Shown: positions 1 through 11,017 of the stretch, piece by piece
Position numbering within the stretch: position 1 is the stretch's first letter
Layout: each line of letters opens with the position of its first letter
NCBI GenBank assembly: GCA_030272585.1
Contig: BSYQ01000003.1
Location: 2,852,001-2,916,000 of the forward strand
Length of the DNA stretch: 64,000 bases
Source of the DNA: Bryopsis sp. KO-2023
Taxonomy: Eukaryota > Chlorophyta > Ulvophyceae > Bryopsidales > Bryopsidaceae
Direction: 5' to 3'
Program-made: the position numbers and the translations under genes
The notes under the pieces: generated by a model
What the model saw: only the letters and a program-made list of their open reading frames with translations
Databases searched by the model: none
What the model was told of the DNA's origin: nothing

Positions 1-248
1 CGAAGGAGTGCGAGTGCACGCGACGAGTTCGTGAGCACCAGGGCGGTTAGGGTTGAGGCACGAAAAAGGAAACGAAAAGGAACCCGTCGCAGGGAGAGAT
101 CTAAGGGTCAGATCGACAGAAATCTTCAGGTGACCTTGTGACTGGTAACCTAAAGGACAGCACAGTGGTCGAAAAGAGTTCGAAACAGGTCGAAAGAGCT
201 TGAACAGCAGTGGAAGAAAAGCTGAGAGCTTAAGTTTCCCTAAGACAG

Positions 249-300
249 AGTTAAAGGAATGTCAGTCCGTCGACTTCCGCTCCTCAGACAACGAACTCTT
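249..300 (+). repeat. 52-bp unit, inverted copy at 5469-5521
   Basis: The stretch running from GAGTTAAAGGAATG to CAACGAACTC recurs as an essentially perfect reverse complement at 5469-5521. It contains one copy of the TCCGCT word that is scattered through this region. The two copies bracket almost exactly the left, TCCGC-oriented arm. Confidence 0.85.
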
Positions 301-3300
301 GAGCTCTTCATATCCTCTTCTGTCCGCTGGTTTCTGCATAATATGTGGCACTTCCGCCCGTGGTCTTGTATTGAACGAAAGTCTTGTAATCCGCCTTCCA
401 AATCAGCATAGTCGTCTCTTCTTGTAGTTCCACGCAAGTTCACCTTCAAAATCCGGCTCTAGCGGTCGTATTTAACCCGCTCTGGCTGTCTGATTTCATC
501 CGCCTTTGGAATTTGTTTTGAAGTCCGCCCTTGAGCCTTTCATAGTCCGCCTGATGAAGCTTTAATCCGCCCGAAGGCTAAACTTTTAGTCCGCCCTCTA
601 GGTGTTTAATCCGTCTAAGGGCTTAGTCCTCTTTAGTCCGCCCTCCAGGTCCGCTTCTCAGATCCGCCTTCCTCAAGGTTGCGGTCTTGGACTTTCTACT
701 TCAAATTATCGTGTTCCTCCTTGTCCAAGTTGAACTTTGCTGATATAAGGAATCCTTCGGAAGTTTAATGTCGAGTAAAGACACACACCTTAACACAGGC
801 GTTCAAAACAACCAGGAATAGACCGTTCTCCCTATGGACAAGGGTGCCGACGGATTACCCGGTTCTGCACATTTCACTGAATGGGCTGTCAATGCACAAT
901 ACTCGAATTAAATTCCTCCTCCACACATATTTGCCGTCCGCTGACAGAGCTTGAAGCATCTTCTTTTCGTCGAACTTATTAACATCTGCAACAATCCGCC
1001 ACACTCAGTTAACTCTAAGGAGTTCTGGTGTGCGTTCCAACGCTTCGTTCTTAGCTCCAAGGTACTTGGTTTCCCTCTTAGTCCGCCTTTTGAAAAGGTT
1101 CACCACTTCTCTCTCGACTGGTATATTTCTCCACTTCAACAAATCTGCCCGCTCACTCGCCTTTAAGTGTAGCATCCAAGGAAACTCTGTTTTCCGCCCT
1201 GACCACCTGTCAGTGGATACTCCGCGGTCGCTAGTTTGGACCTCTAGCGCGATTTGTTTGTTTGTCAACCTTCAACCAGATTGCTTCGCCTGGTTCAAGC
1301 TCTCCTAGCTTGGGTCTCTCAGTATACACCATAACAGTCTTGCCAGACTGGTTGAAACTACCGCACCTCAATAGTTTCCCAAGCTTCTTCGTCCACGTGG
1401 TGCTCATTGCTTGGTATGGCGTTTTAGGCTGCTCTGGTTGCTCCACAAAGTTAGACCTTGGCGTGGATTGCGCCATCCCTGGTCTTCGGGATTTGTCCGG
1501 CCTTCTGGCATCCATCCATCGTGCACACCTGGATTTCCGCCTCTTTGTTGATTATGCTCCACGCATAACCGCCGCTTCCACGCTCAATCTTTATTTGCCT
1601 CCTCTCTAGCCAATCCGCCTTCAGCTATGCTTTTCGCCATTCCAGGAAGTCCCCATCCCCTGTTTCCGCTTGACAAGTAGCCAGTCGAATCCCTTTTAAG
1701 ATATCCGCTCTGGAAATTCGCCCCAACTCTCTTTGAGATGGCCGTTATCAGACCCACTTCCCTGCGGTTGTCCGATTGATTCGCTGCTTCCTTTGTCCGC
1801 GTTTTGGGTTCTTCTGGTAATGGTCTCTTATTCCTCAAGCATTTCTTATCCGCCCAGGAAACTATATATCACACAAAGTGTAGTGACACTTAAATTCCGC
1901 CACTTGTCCTCCATTGATCAAGCAATATCCGCCTGTCTTGTAGTCTAATTCATCCTTCCAGGCTTGTTACCAAGACGTAGTATTTCCGCTCTTGGTGACC
2001 ACTATTTGCTGGAATCCGCTCTTGAGCAATGCTCGGTCAATATTTGTCCGCTAAGGCTTCAAATGAGAGCTGTATTCCCCTTCTTTAATCGTGGTTCTTC
2101 CACCCTCTCAATGGTGGACAACTTCTTCAATCTACGGAATCAAAGCACTCCTTTTCCCGGCCACAAAGCTTCAAAACTCCCATTTACTCGCTTCTCGGTT
2201 TCTGGGATAGTTTGGAACCTTATAGTTCGCCTTGAGTCAGCTTTGGAGTCCATTCTCCTCATCATCATTGCTGGATCCATCCATTCCATGCCTGCTTCAG
2301 GATTGTCCGGTTTAGGTCGAATCCGCTGGCGCCATAGGCTGCTCAAGCTAGTAATCCGCCTATACACTCTAGTGTTCCGCCATCTGAAGCAATATCCGCC
2401 CATGTCGTGGATATCTGTCGTTAGCTTCTTTCCAATTCCAATTCCCGTCAATATTTCGCTTGCTGGTCCTTCAAGCTTTGGATTAAGCTCCTGGAAATCT
2501 CTATTTAGTGGCGCCCTTCTTAGGTCGGCCTACTTGTTCAAAATTTCCACTTTAATCCCCAACTGACAGTAGTATTCCGCCTCCAGCAACTCTTGACGTC
2601 TTGGTGATGATGCAATTCCGCTCCTGTGAAGTACTTCATCCAAATGTGTCTTCTGCGGCAGGACTCATCTCCCTGGCACTAAATAATCCGCTTCTCTGAC
2701 AAGTTTCCTCCACTCCGACATGCTCTTATGCATCTTTTTCCGCATGCTTTGTCATTTGCAGGACCTTCCATAATTTTGTCCGCTTGTCAGCAGTAGAATC
2801 CATTCTTCAGCGCTCAACTCCCCCAGACACATAACTTTTTCCGCTGATCCTTGAGTTTGCGCTTTTCCTTTAAATTATTTTGTCAGTAGCACTCCTTATC
2901 CGCTTGGTAGCTTTTTCCGCTCTTCAGGTTCGGTTAACTCAATGCCTTACACTGGCTAATACGAGTATAATCCGCCCTTACTTCCAATCCAGTTGATAAG
3001 CCGCTTGTGCTCTTGCTTCTGACAAAAATCCGCTGACTCTTTGCTCGCGCTCCATGCTGTTCGAGCTTTGACAGAACACGCTTGTCGGTGATCATATTTG
3101 AATGCTCCATATGATATATAAGCGCCAATATAGGGAAACTTGGCTTCTACCCGCTCCAGGTTGGGTCTTGTATGGAGGTAGGTGACTATAGACAATCCGC
3201 CATTTTATGGCCTTCGCCACTTGACGTTGCAGGCACAAATTTCCGCTTCTGCGGCCACAGAGTGTGATCAATGTCCGCCACAACATTAGCTTGGAATCTT

Positions 3301-5100
3301 CATCCATTTCCGCTTCAGCTTATGGCATTTACTCTTCATGAGCAGTTGAACTTTCCGCTCAAGCAATCACATATAATCCCAGTAGCAGCTTCACCATCCG
3401 CTCTGGCTTTGTTGATTTCCGCTTGGCAGTTCTACTATCTCCATATGAACACATTCACTCCGCTCTTTGGATGCCTGTATTGTCTGTCACTTAGTCCGCT
3501 TGCACCTTTGCTGCATTGGAATTTCCGCTCAAGACACACACCCTCATCGCCTTTGCATTCTGCCTTTGCATTCTGCTCTGACAGGGCCTTTAGCTTAGCT
3601 TTTAGTCCGCTTAGTGCAATAGTCTGACGGCTGTAATTTGGTCGATGAATACTCCTTAGACTTTTGGGTGTTGTTCTTGGCGCTAGACTTCCATTTATGG
3701 CTAGTATTATGAGCCATATCCGCTTAATGGGTTGTGGTAATGTCCGCCCTGACCAGACGTATGATTCCGCTTAGTCTTTCAGCCAATAGTCCTTGGACCT
3801 GACCATCCAGGTTGGCTCTTTTATTTCCGCTCTGGCTCAGGTTCTTGACGGTCTAATTTAATCCGCCTGACGGTATAATTTAGTCCGCCTTGACGACCTC
3901 ATTTAGTCCGCCTCTGCTATTCCGCTGTTGAAAAGAGAATGAGTTTTCCGCTCGTGATTCTCGGTTGGTTCCATGGCAACTCGATTAGTTCCAAAGAATA
4001 CCACCATACACTTCCACGGCATTAACCTCTAATTCTTCTTCTTCACTCAGCCCAGAATATCACAGTCCGCTACCACATCCATTAGACCTCAAAGTTTACC
4101 CACAAGATATCCGCTCAGAGCTTCAACAATGCTTCACTTGCCCGCTCATAACATTAAGTCACAAACATCCAATGTGGCACTGCTATTGCGTGCTCCTTAA
4201 TCAGATTCAAACTCTCGAGAGCGCTCGATAGCTCGTGGCAAGCTTCGTTAATCCGCTCGTCTTATATCCGCTTGTGTAAGGTCTTGGCTTATTGAAAGTC
4301 CATTCCAAACGAACTATACTCTCCACCAGCTCCTTCTGCAACAAATCATTCTGCATACTTAATAGCTTAGCAGATGATTCCATCTCTACCGCCCTGCATA
4401 CTTAGCAGCTTTGCAGGCGGTTTAATCCCCCACTTGGGTGCGTTGAACTCCACTATCGCTTGAACTCGGTTTGTAGGTAACTGGCAGGCCGCTCTTCTGC
4501 TCTCCATTAGCCTGGCGACTTCTTTTCTCTCTTTGTCTTCTTGTCGCTGGTTGTGCACACATTCTTCCGCTATGGTCCAACTCTTGGCAGTATAAAGTCT
4601 TAAGATCTTCGTCTTCTTATCTTCGCACTGAAAATCCGCTCTTTTGCGGTTACTAGTCCGCTGGGTGATCAGCCCAGGCGGTTTGTGCGTTGATACAGAC
4701 TCATTTCTGCTCCTGCCATGTAACACAACCTCCAGCTCCTGTTTCATGACCGCCTCCAACTCTTGATGTATTAAAATCCGCCTCCAACGCGATCGTGAAA
4801 CTACCGGAGTTCTAGCCTCGATAGTTCGCTAATATTCCGTGTTGTGTGTCCGCTGGTGCTCCTCCAAGCTCAACCGCTTCCGCTCCACAACAACACCGCC
4901 TATTCTTCCTCCTCGTTGGAATATCATTGTCCGCCCAGCAGAGTGTAAGGGCAGGCGGTTCACTGGGCCACTTTGCCCGCCTTCTACCTCTGTCCGCCCT
5001 CACTCTCCGCCGTTTCCGTTTAACCGCTTTGGCGGACTTCGTTTTTCTGGCTCTGGCGAACTACCTCGGAGTTCTGTCCGCTCCCTTTTTCCGCCACCTA
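280..5100 (+). repeat. Left arm of TCCGCY-rich region (no gene)
   Basis: By eye the + strand carries about 85 copies of TCCGC followed by C or T, usually preceded by an A/T-rich dinucleotide. Spacing is irregular, from about 15 to 200 bases, and the opposite orientation (GCGGA) is nearly absent. A random pentamer would occur about five times in this length. The sequence between the words is not tandemly repeated and no open frame looks like a gene. The pattern resembles the dense subterminal motifs of some DNA transposons (for example the short repeats near the ends of Ac/Ds and En/Spm), but no transposase is visible. Confidence 0.75.
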
Positions 5101-5163
5101 TTGTGTTGTGTTCCCACGTTCTACCCTTTTCCACTTGGAGGAGGGCCCCTATCTGCCCTTCCC
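5098..5163 (+). repeat. Dispersed repeat shared with 19503-19566
   Basis: The block beginning TATTGTGTTGTGTTCCCACG and containing CCACTTGGAGGAGGGCCCCTATCT is repeated at 19503-19566 in the same orientation with only a few substitutions. The second copy lies just downstream of an LTR-like start, so both may be pieces of one LTR family. This copy sits at the point where the motif polarity of the region flips. Confidence 0.7.
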
Positions 5164-5468
5164 AAACCTTTTTCTTTGAGTCGCTTGTCAAGGGGCGAGC
5201 AGGGATGCACAGTTCCCCTCAGGCGGAACTGCTGTTCGAACAAGGAGTAACCCGACGGGGGTTACCCGGATACTTTCTTCTCGGAAAGACGTGCATAAAC
5301 TTCCAGCAAACTAAACCTCGCTGAAAATAGGATCAAGAGCGGATTTGCCAAACCACAAGCGCGCAGAAGGAGGACCAAGGGGATTTTCCAAAGGCGATTT
5401 AACTTTGGACGTGCAAGGTAAAAGAGAGACAAAAACTATCGGGGAAGGTGAACACTGCCAAGTGGTAC

Positions 5469-5521
5469 CCGAGTTCGTTGTCTGAGGAGCGGAAGTCGAC
5501 GGACTGACATTCCTTTAACTC
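5469..5521 (-). repeat. Inverted copy of the 249-300 unit
   Basis: This is the reverse complement of 249-300. It lies about 370 bases to the right of the polarity switch and carries AGCGGAAG, the motif in right-arm orientation. Confidence 0.85.
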
Positions 5522-6382
5522 TTTCTTGCGGAACTTTCTATTTAGTGGTATCTAAATGGATAGTGCGGACAAGACCGTCTTGTTGCTGGCGGACTATTTC
5601 CAAGGTTCTTTGGAACGCGGGGGTTAAAAGGAAATCTCTGTGGCGGAAGGTATATGGAGTATATTTCGCGTGGAAGTCAACAAGTTTTGAAGTGGCGGAA
5701 CTTGGGGACTAACCGAGCATTGATGAGAGCGGACTATCTGCGGTGAAAAGAATCGACGCGTTTTTGGATTCAGACAGTATCAAGGAGTGAGCGGGTTGAG
5801 AGCGATTCTATAGGGATGGAGTAAATGGAGATACCCAGTTGGTTATTTACTACCTATAGACGCAACCGCGAGACTTTGAGAAGTTTCTTTGACAAAGCGA
5901 TGCCGTGAGAAGGATCCAAAGACGACGGAGGTGGCGGCTCATGCAATGGAAAACAAAAGAAGGAATGTGCGGACATTCAAAAATTACTCTTCTCCAAAGA
6001 AGGAACCTCGAGCGGACGTGGAACTCACCGAAGGGCGGATTACCACAGAAGCCGAGCAAAGAAAGAAACCGAAATAAATCCTGAACTATGACCCGTGGAG
6101 ACGGAAAACACATACAGCTGAGTGACTGAATTCGTTCGGGCGGATAAATGTACATCAGTTGGCGGAAACAGCAACTGAAGCGGACAATGCACTTGTCAGG
6201 AGGAAAGCAACTTCGACTACGGCGGAAGAAGCGAAGTTCTGAAGAGAACTTGAAGGGTATTCGACTCGCGGATTGTGACCAGCGGATTAAGCCTGTTGAA
6301 ATATGACTGGCGAGTTAATATTACGGAATCAAATTGTTAATACGAAGACAAGAGGCATTTGGGCGGACAAAATCCATTACTT

Positions 6383-6493
6383 GAGGCGGATATTGTGCTT
6401 GCAGAGGCGGAAATTGTGACTGCAGAAGCAGAAATCGTGCCTGCAGAAGCGGATATTGTGCCTGAAGAAGCGGATATTGTGCCTGAAGAAGCG
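6383..6493 (+). repeat. 21-bp tandem repeat, about 5 copies
   Basis: Five 21-base units of the form GARGCGGATATTGTGCCTGAA are followed by a partial sixth. The period is a multiple of three, so an open frame reading EADIVPE units runs through it. That frame is only about 55 codons long, so it is probably not a gene. Confidence 0.85.
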
Positions 6494-6874
6494 ACACAAT
6501 TCCAGTGAGCGGAATGTGAAGGCGGAATTGATGATCTCAAAGAGCCAAGGCGGAAAATATCAGCCAAAGCGGAATTTGAGGATCACGATCGCACGTACAA
6601 TTAGGAACGAATGAAAGGGCGTCAAAGCGAACGTTGAAGCGACCTAGCGGACAACACTGAGCGGAAGTTCTGATCGACAACCGACTTGGAGGCGTGAAGG
6701 TGGTTATGCAACGATTGACTCAGTCACGAGCGGATTATGGATATTCTGAAGCTGAGGATGTAATGGAGACTTATGGGGGTTTACCAAAGCATCAGAGGAT
6801 TGGCCGAAGACAACAAAGAATCGCCAGGGTGGATTAAATGGGACCACCAAGGCGGAGTAATTCAAACCGCCGAA

Positions 6875-7340
6875 CAGAGATAGGACTTTCCGGTTACGGT
6901 ACCGTAAACCGTACCGTAACCCCACTCCGGTCACTTACGGTTACGGTAGTTACGGTCCGGACCGGAGTGGTTTTCGTGCTCGGAACCGGACCACCGTACC
7001 ACTCCGTACTGCTCCGGTACCGGACCGTACCGACCGTAACCACCGTACCAATCGTAAACCGTAAATAGTAACCCCCGCAGGGTCCCGAGAACCCAAAGGA
7101 ACCCAGGGGGATTCGAACCCACGACCTTACAGACTACAGCCTAACGCTTTAGCACTGAACCACACTACTTCACGATGATTTAGGGGCTACCGTAGCTATA
7201 CCGTACCTGTTCCGTACCGTAAAAACAACATATTACTCCGGTTACGGTACGGAGTTACGGCCGTAATACGGAACCGTAACTCGACCGTAACCGGACCGGA
7301 CCGTAGCCGGACCAGAATTTTGGCCCAAGTCCTATCTCTG
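6875..7340. mobile_element. hAT-like MITE with tRNA-like core
   Basis: The element is 466 bp. Its ends form a perfect 14-bp terminal inverted repeat, CAGAGATAGGACTT, and it is flanked on both sides by the 8-bp direct duplication CCGCCGAA (6867-6874 and 7341-7348). A CAGAG terminus with an 8-bp duplication is the hallmark of hAT transposons. It has no coding capacity. The interior is built from very many copies of ACCGTA/TACGGT and CCGGACC words arranged as two arms around a tRNA-like core at about 7100-7170. Confidence 0.85.
7100..7170 (-). other. tRNA-like sequence in MITE core
   Basis: On the minus strand there is an A-box-like segment (TGGTTCAGTGC, 7162-7152) and a canonical B-box (GGGTTCGAATCC, around 7111-7122). 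The spacing suits an RNA polymerase III internal promoter. The middle contains CTGTAGT, which would be a loop with anticodon GTA (Tyr), but the anticodon stem is mispaired and the acceptor stem does not close. It is therefore a tRNA-derived remnant or SINE head, not a working tRNA gene. Confidence 0.55.
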
Positions 7341-7447
7341 CCGCCGAAGAAGGAGCGGACATTATTTGAAGACCAAACTCGGAAAAACATTGGAGCGGAC
7401 CATCGAAGACAATAGCACTGGAGCAGAAAGGACGAAGAGGTCAGGGA

Positions 7448-7822
7448 ATGGCCGGACGCTCTGTTGTATATACTGGCTCTCGCTGCTACGTAGGGACTCT
7501 AGTAGCCAACCAGCGGATTATGATTCGATGAGATCCTGAGGAAAATGTAGGCCTCGGACAAATCTCTATAGCAGTGGCCATACATGTTATGGATATGCTC
7601 GAGCGGTTATTGTTCTGAGGTGTTGCGGCGGACAAACTCATGGGAGATTCGTAGGGACGTTGAAGAGAGAAGAAGCTGAGAGATCGGCCGGACTTCTCAT
7701 CGGTGTACTGGCTCTCGCTGCTAAGTGGGGACTCTAGCAGTCAACCAGCTTAGTGAGATCCTGGGGGTATCCGCATAGGATTTGGCCTCGGACAAATCTC
7801 TACACTGATGACCGCTTATATA
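7448..7822 (+). repeat. Diverged direct repeat of about 140 bp
   Basis: The blocks at about 7448-7590 and 7682-7822 share segments such as GGCCGGAC, TACTGGCTCTCGCTGCTA, GGGACTCTAG and GGCCTCGGACAAATCTCTA in the same order. Spacing is about 235 bases and the copies carry many differences. No open frame of note is present. Confidence 0.6.
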
Positions 7823-8597
7823 CTAGCGGATAAACGTAACGAATGGAGTGTTGTGCCTAAGTGATATCCGACCAAGCGTTTTACCGAGCGAAGAACGAAG
7901 ATGTACCGTGGAAGGAAGGAAAATTATCAGTTGTAAATGAAGAAAACGGAAGTGGAAATCTGACCAAGGAATTGCAGCGGAATTGGAATTGACCAAAACT
8001 GCAATGGATGAAAAGCCGCAGCGGATATCAACAGCAGCGGACTACAGGAGAGTGTCTGACAAGAGCGAAGCTTATGGTTTCCGACTAAGTGAAACTGCGA
8101 AGCGAGGTAGCGAGCGGAAGTTATAATCTAAGCTTGCGCAGACTTGGAGTCTTGAACGGATAAAGCATAGCGGGCATTTCTTCATGTTCGTGTGCTGAAT
8201 CACGAGCAAGAAGACATTGCAAGCAATGCTTATGCCATGTTTAACCTTCTCCTTGGCGGTACTCGTGGGCGGAATCCACATCCGCACCATAGAACCACGA
8301 GTTAGGAGAGGCTTGAGCGGGCTATTACCAAATGCCCTGATGAAGCAAGCAGACGAAGATGCGGGCATCCGTCCAAGCAAGAGACACAAGGTTTTTGGAT
8401 TTCACAGAGTATGGGATCTGTTATGCCGTTTGAAAATCATCTTGTTTGCATGATTGTGAGGTTTGTTTTCTATTTTTCTCTTTTTCTTCGTGTTTTGTTC
8501 AGTGGATGGCCCTGTTTCTCTTTTTAGCGGCCAATCAAAGTACTTACTCTTTATTTCTTTCGGGTTTTCTTTCGCGATTAACTTTCTTGAGTGCTGA

Positions 8598-8988
8598 TGA
8601 TAAAAACACGGGAAAGTATCGAGTAGTGGTAGACGTTACGTCTAGAACCACGGAAACACGGATAAGAGTCTTTGCTTACAAGCTTACTCTAGAACATTGT
8701 TACCTCGGTCCGGATCCAATAAATATGGGGCCGGACCGACAACCTGGCAAAAGGAACGGTTGAGAGCTGTCGGACCCAGCGTCCACTGGACCGACAGATC
8801 CAGACCAAATCCTTCTCAGGACCGTTGGTTGGATTGTGTGGACATGGTAACTGCCACTGTGTCCACCTCTCACTTGGGTCAGTCGGACTGTACTGCTGGA
8901 CCGGCTCTGGTACCGAACCAGGCACTGATTACCGGACCAGGCTGATCCAGGTGAATGTGTACTCGTTCCAGAGTCCACGTTCGTATCA
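8598..8988 (-). repeat. 3' LTR of the chromovirus
   Basis: The 391-bp LTR reads TGATAAAAACACGG to TTCGTATCA on the + strand. Relative to the other LTR it lacks 19 bases near position 8950 and has T for C in the GCCACTGTG segment. The flanking GCTGA lies at 8593-8597. Confidence 0.95.
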
Positions 8989-9003
8989 ACCACTCCCCCC
9001 CCC
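8989..9003 (-). other. Polypurine tract of the chromovirus
   Basis: Immediately inside the 3' LTR the minus strand reads nine G residues followed by AGTGGT, next to the LTR start TGATACG. This is the expected position and composition of the plus-strand primer. Confidence 0.8.
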
Positions 9004-9729
9004 ATCAAGTGCGCGTCCCGAGCACCACGTGTATGAGAGGAGATTAGTTTACACAACCCAAGTCACCCTGAACCTTTTTACATGCCAAAAATGTTTGTGT
9101 TCAAAAACAAACGAGGTTCTTATCGGTCCATCCGACACTGGTCCCCTTGACCACTGTTACCTTGAGATCCAACAAACCAAAACAAAAAACCCTGGATCCA
9201 ATGATGTCTGCAAAATCGATATAGTTCCCTGTTACCTTAGAAAGAAAAGTAAGGTAACCTCTGGATCCCAGCCTGGATCCACTCAATTGTTTGATTCTGA
9301 ACACCCAAATAACCCAAATTGATACTTCAATAAAAACAGGAAAATCATAACCAGATCAAAAACAGAACTCCCTCATGGTTCCACAGAAAATGGATGGTAT
9401 GCAAAATAAAACAAATCCCAAACTGACTGTTGGGTCCATCCAAACAGGTATAGCAAATATGAATCAAAAAACTGGTCCCAGTCCAGAAAGTTTATAACCA
9501 AAAGAAAACAAACACACCAATCACTCCACTGGTCCCAACAGGTTAGACCTGTTGTAACTCATTTCTGGCCACGACTGCGAAGTCGCGTTCTGGGACCTTG
9601 GATCGCCTGCGTTTGCTGCGATGACGCTCCCGAATGGTCATGCGATGCTGGAGCCTTCTGCGGCGTCGAAACTCGAGTCTGCCTGCTCCCCACTGGTTCC
9701 ACACCGACCGCTCGTGAGTAAGCAGTGTT
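9004..9729 (-). other. 3' untranslated region of the chromovirus
   Basis: About 725 bases lie between the accessory ORF and the polypurine tract. The open frames here are short and lack recognisable domains. I see no further gene. Confidence 0.6.
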
Positions 9730-10731
9730 CTATCCGCGCAATTCCGACTTGCTCTTCCCGGTCCACTGCGGAAGCACATCTTTTCTGCACATGGGACAGC
9801 AGGAAAACGACTGTCCCCAAGCAGGGATAAGCGCTACGGCGCCCTCGCTCGGTTCCGTGCAATTTGCCAGCAATTGCTCGAGAGTCGGAGTTACGCCCTT
9901 AGCGTAAAAAGCTGCTGCTCTCTCAGCGAGACGAAAACCCGCGTGATGCGTGCGGCATGCGAGATGGTTCCGCGAACACAACACTTGGTCGGACTCCCGG
10001 GGACGATTGCGCGTGATACCGCAAGCGATGCAGCTATACGACGTCAAACGCTCTTGGTCCTCAGGCGATGCAGGTGGGACCGGGGACGACTTCAGCCCTG
10101 GTGGCTGTTCCTCTTTTTCGAAGTCGAAGTCCGTCTCTGTGAGCAGCACGCTTTGCTGCGACTTGGATTCTTTGACGTCCGTTCGGTCCGTTTCCATCTG
10201 TCCACCGCTGGCTCCTGCAGCTTCCTTGGGTGGTTCGTCATCGTCGGGAAAAAGATCTTCGCTCTCTGTCTCGTCCTGGCCCTGGTCGAACAGCTCCTCG
10301 TCACGTTCTTCCCCCTCCATGTCGTCATTAATTTCTTCTTCCTCTCTCTCGTCGACTTCCGCCTCATCCTCGATGAATGGATTCCTCCGTCGTAGCCTGG
10401 GCCGGTTCGTTGGGGGGGTTTCGCTAAGCCCTAGGTCCGCCAACGTGCTCTGTAATTCCTGAACAGCGTTTCGAATACCCCCTGCGAGCTTTGTTTCACG
10501 TTCTTGCCCGTATTTCCTGGCCGCACTTTGTGCAACCCGCTGGGCCTCGCGCCGAGTACTCACGAGCTCCGCCTCCAGCTCCGCCACCCGCTTCACCAGC
10601 ACTTCCTTCTCCGCCCTCAGCGAAATCAACTCCGACGCACATGTCTGGTACAGCACGTCGAGAGCGGTGGACACGGAGCCGGGAACGGGAGCAGACATTG
10701 GCAGAAGGTGGTCGAGAACGAAAAGCAACAA
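9730..10731 (-). CDS. Chromovirus 3' accessory ORF with RING-like zinc finger
   Basis: This intact 333-codon frame lies 3' of pol within the same retrotransposon; translation may start at the second Met (MSAPVPG). Residues 20-75 form a heptad-like helical coiled coil. Residues 115-195 are strongly acidic with runs of E and D. From about residue 230 there is a Cys/His cluster CIAC-x14-C-x3-H-x2-C-x2-H, followed near the C-terminus by CPMC, an arrangement close to RING-type fingers. Plant chromoviruses normally end after the integrase and chromodomain, so this ORF is extra and occupies the position where envelope-like ORFs occur in other elements; it has no signal peptide or membrane segment. 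A ubiquitin-ligase or nucleic-acid-binding role is only an inference. Confidence 0.7.
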   Translation of the reverse strand: MLLFVLDHLLPMSAPVPGSVSTALDVLYQTCASELISLRAEKEVLVKRVAELEAELVSTRREAQRVAQSAARKYGQERETKLAGGIRNAVQELQSTLADLGLSETPPTNRPRLRRRNPFIEDEAEVDEREEEEINDDMEGEERDEELFDQGQDETESEDLFPDDDEPPKEAAGASGGQMETDRTDVKESKSQQSVLLTETDFDFEKEEQPPGLKSSPVPPASPEDQERLTSYSCIACGITRNRPRESDQVLCSRNHLACRTHHAGFRLAERAAAFYAKGVTPTLEQLLANCTEPSEGAVALIPAWGQSFSCCPMCRKDVLPQWTGKSKSELRG

Positions 10732-11017
10732 GGCAGCGTCGAGAGGAGAGCAATCAAGGCAATAGACAACGATAATCAGAAGACTTTGGCGTAAAGCTTC
10801 CTTCTTCCTTACGCCTTTTGTACGGTGTTCCGGTTCCAGATCCAGTACGTCTGTACAGCCATGCCTTCCTCGGATCGTGTAGTCAGCTGGGAGTTACCTC
10901 AGGACTGAGATGATGTTTCCCCGTTAAGCTGTCCCATACCAGCCGGGGTCGGATCATTCTCGGTCCGTCTCCATTTGGATCCAACTCCCCCATCGCTGGC
11001 TCCAATGCGATCCGGTA

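Larger units (their letters stand above)
5221..8330 (-). repeat. Right arm of TCCGCY-rich region (reverse polarity)
   Basis: From about 5.2 kb the dominant word becomes GCGGA, the reverse complement of the left-arm motif, with dozens of copies to about 8.3 kb. No convincing gene is present. The arm also contains an inverted copy of the 52-bp unit (5469-5521), a 21-bp tandem repeat (6383-6493), a nested MITE (6875-7340) and a diverged direct repeat (7448-7822). Confidence 0.7.

Noticed and set aside
1964..2566. A 200-codon + strand frame in the motif field
   Set aside because: Openness follows from low stop-codon density in TCCGC-rich DNA; no protein features.
7100..7170. A functional tRNA-Tyr gene
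   Set aside because: Boxes are good, but the anticodon and acceptor stems do not pair and it lies in a MITE.
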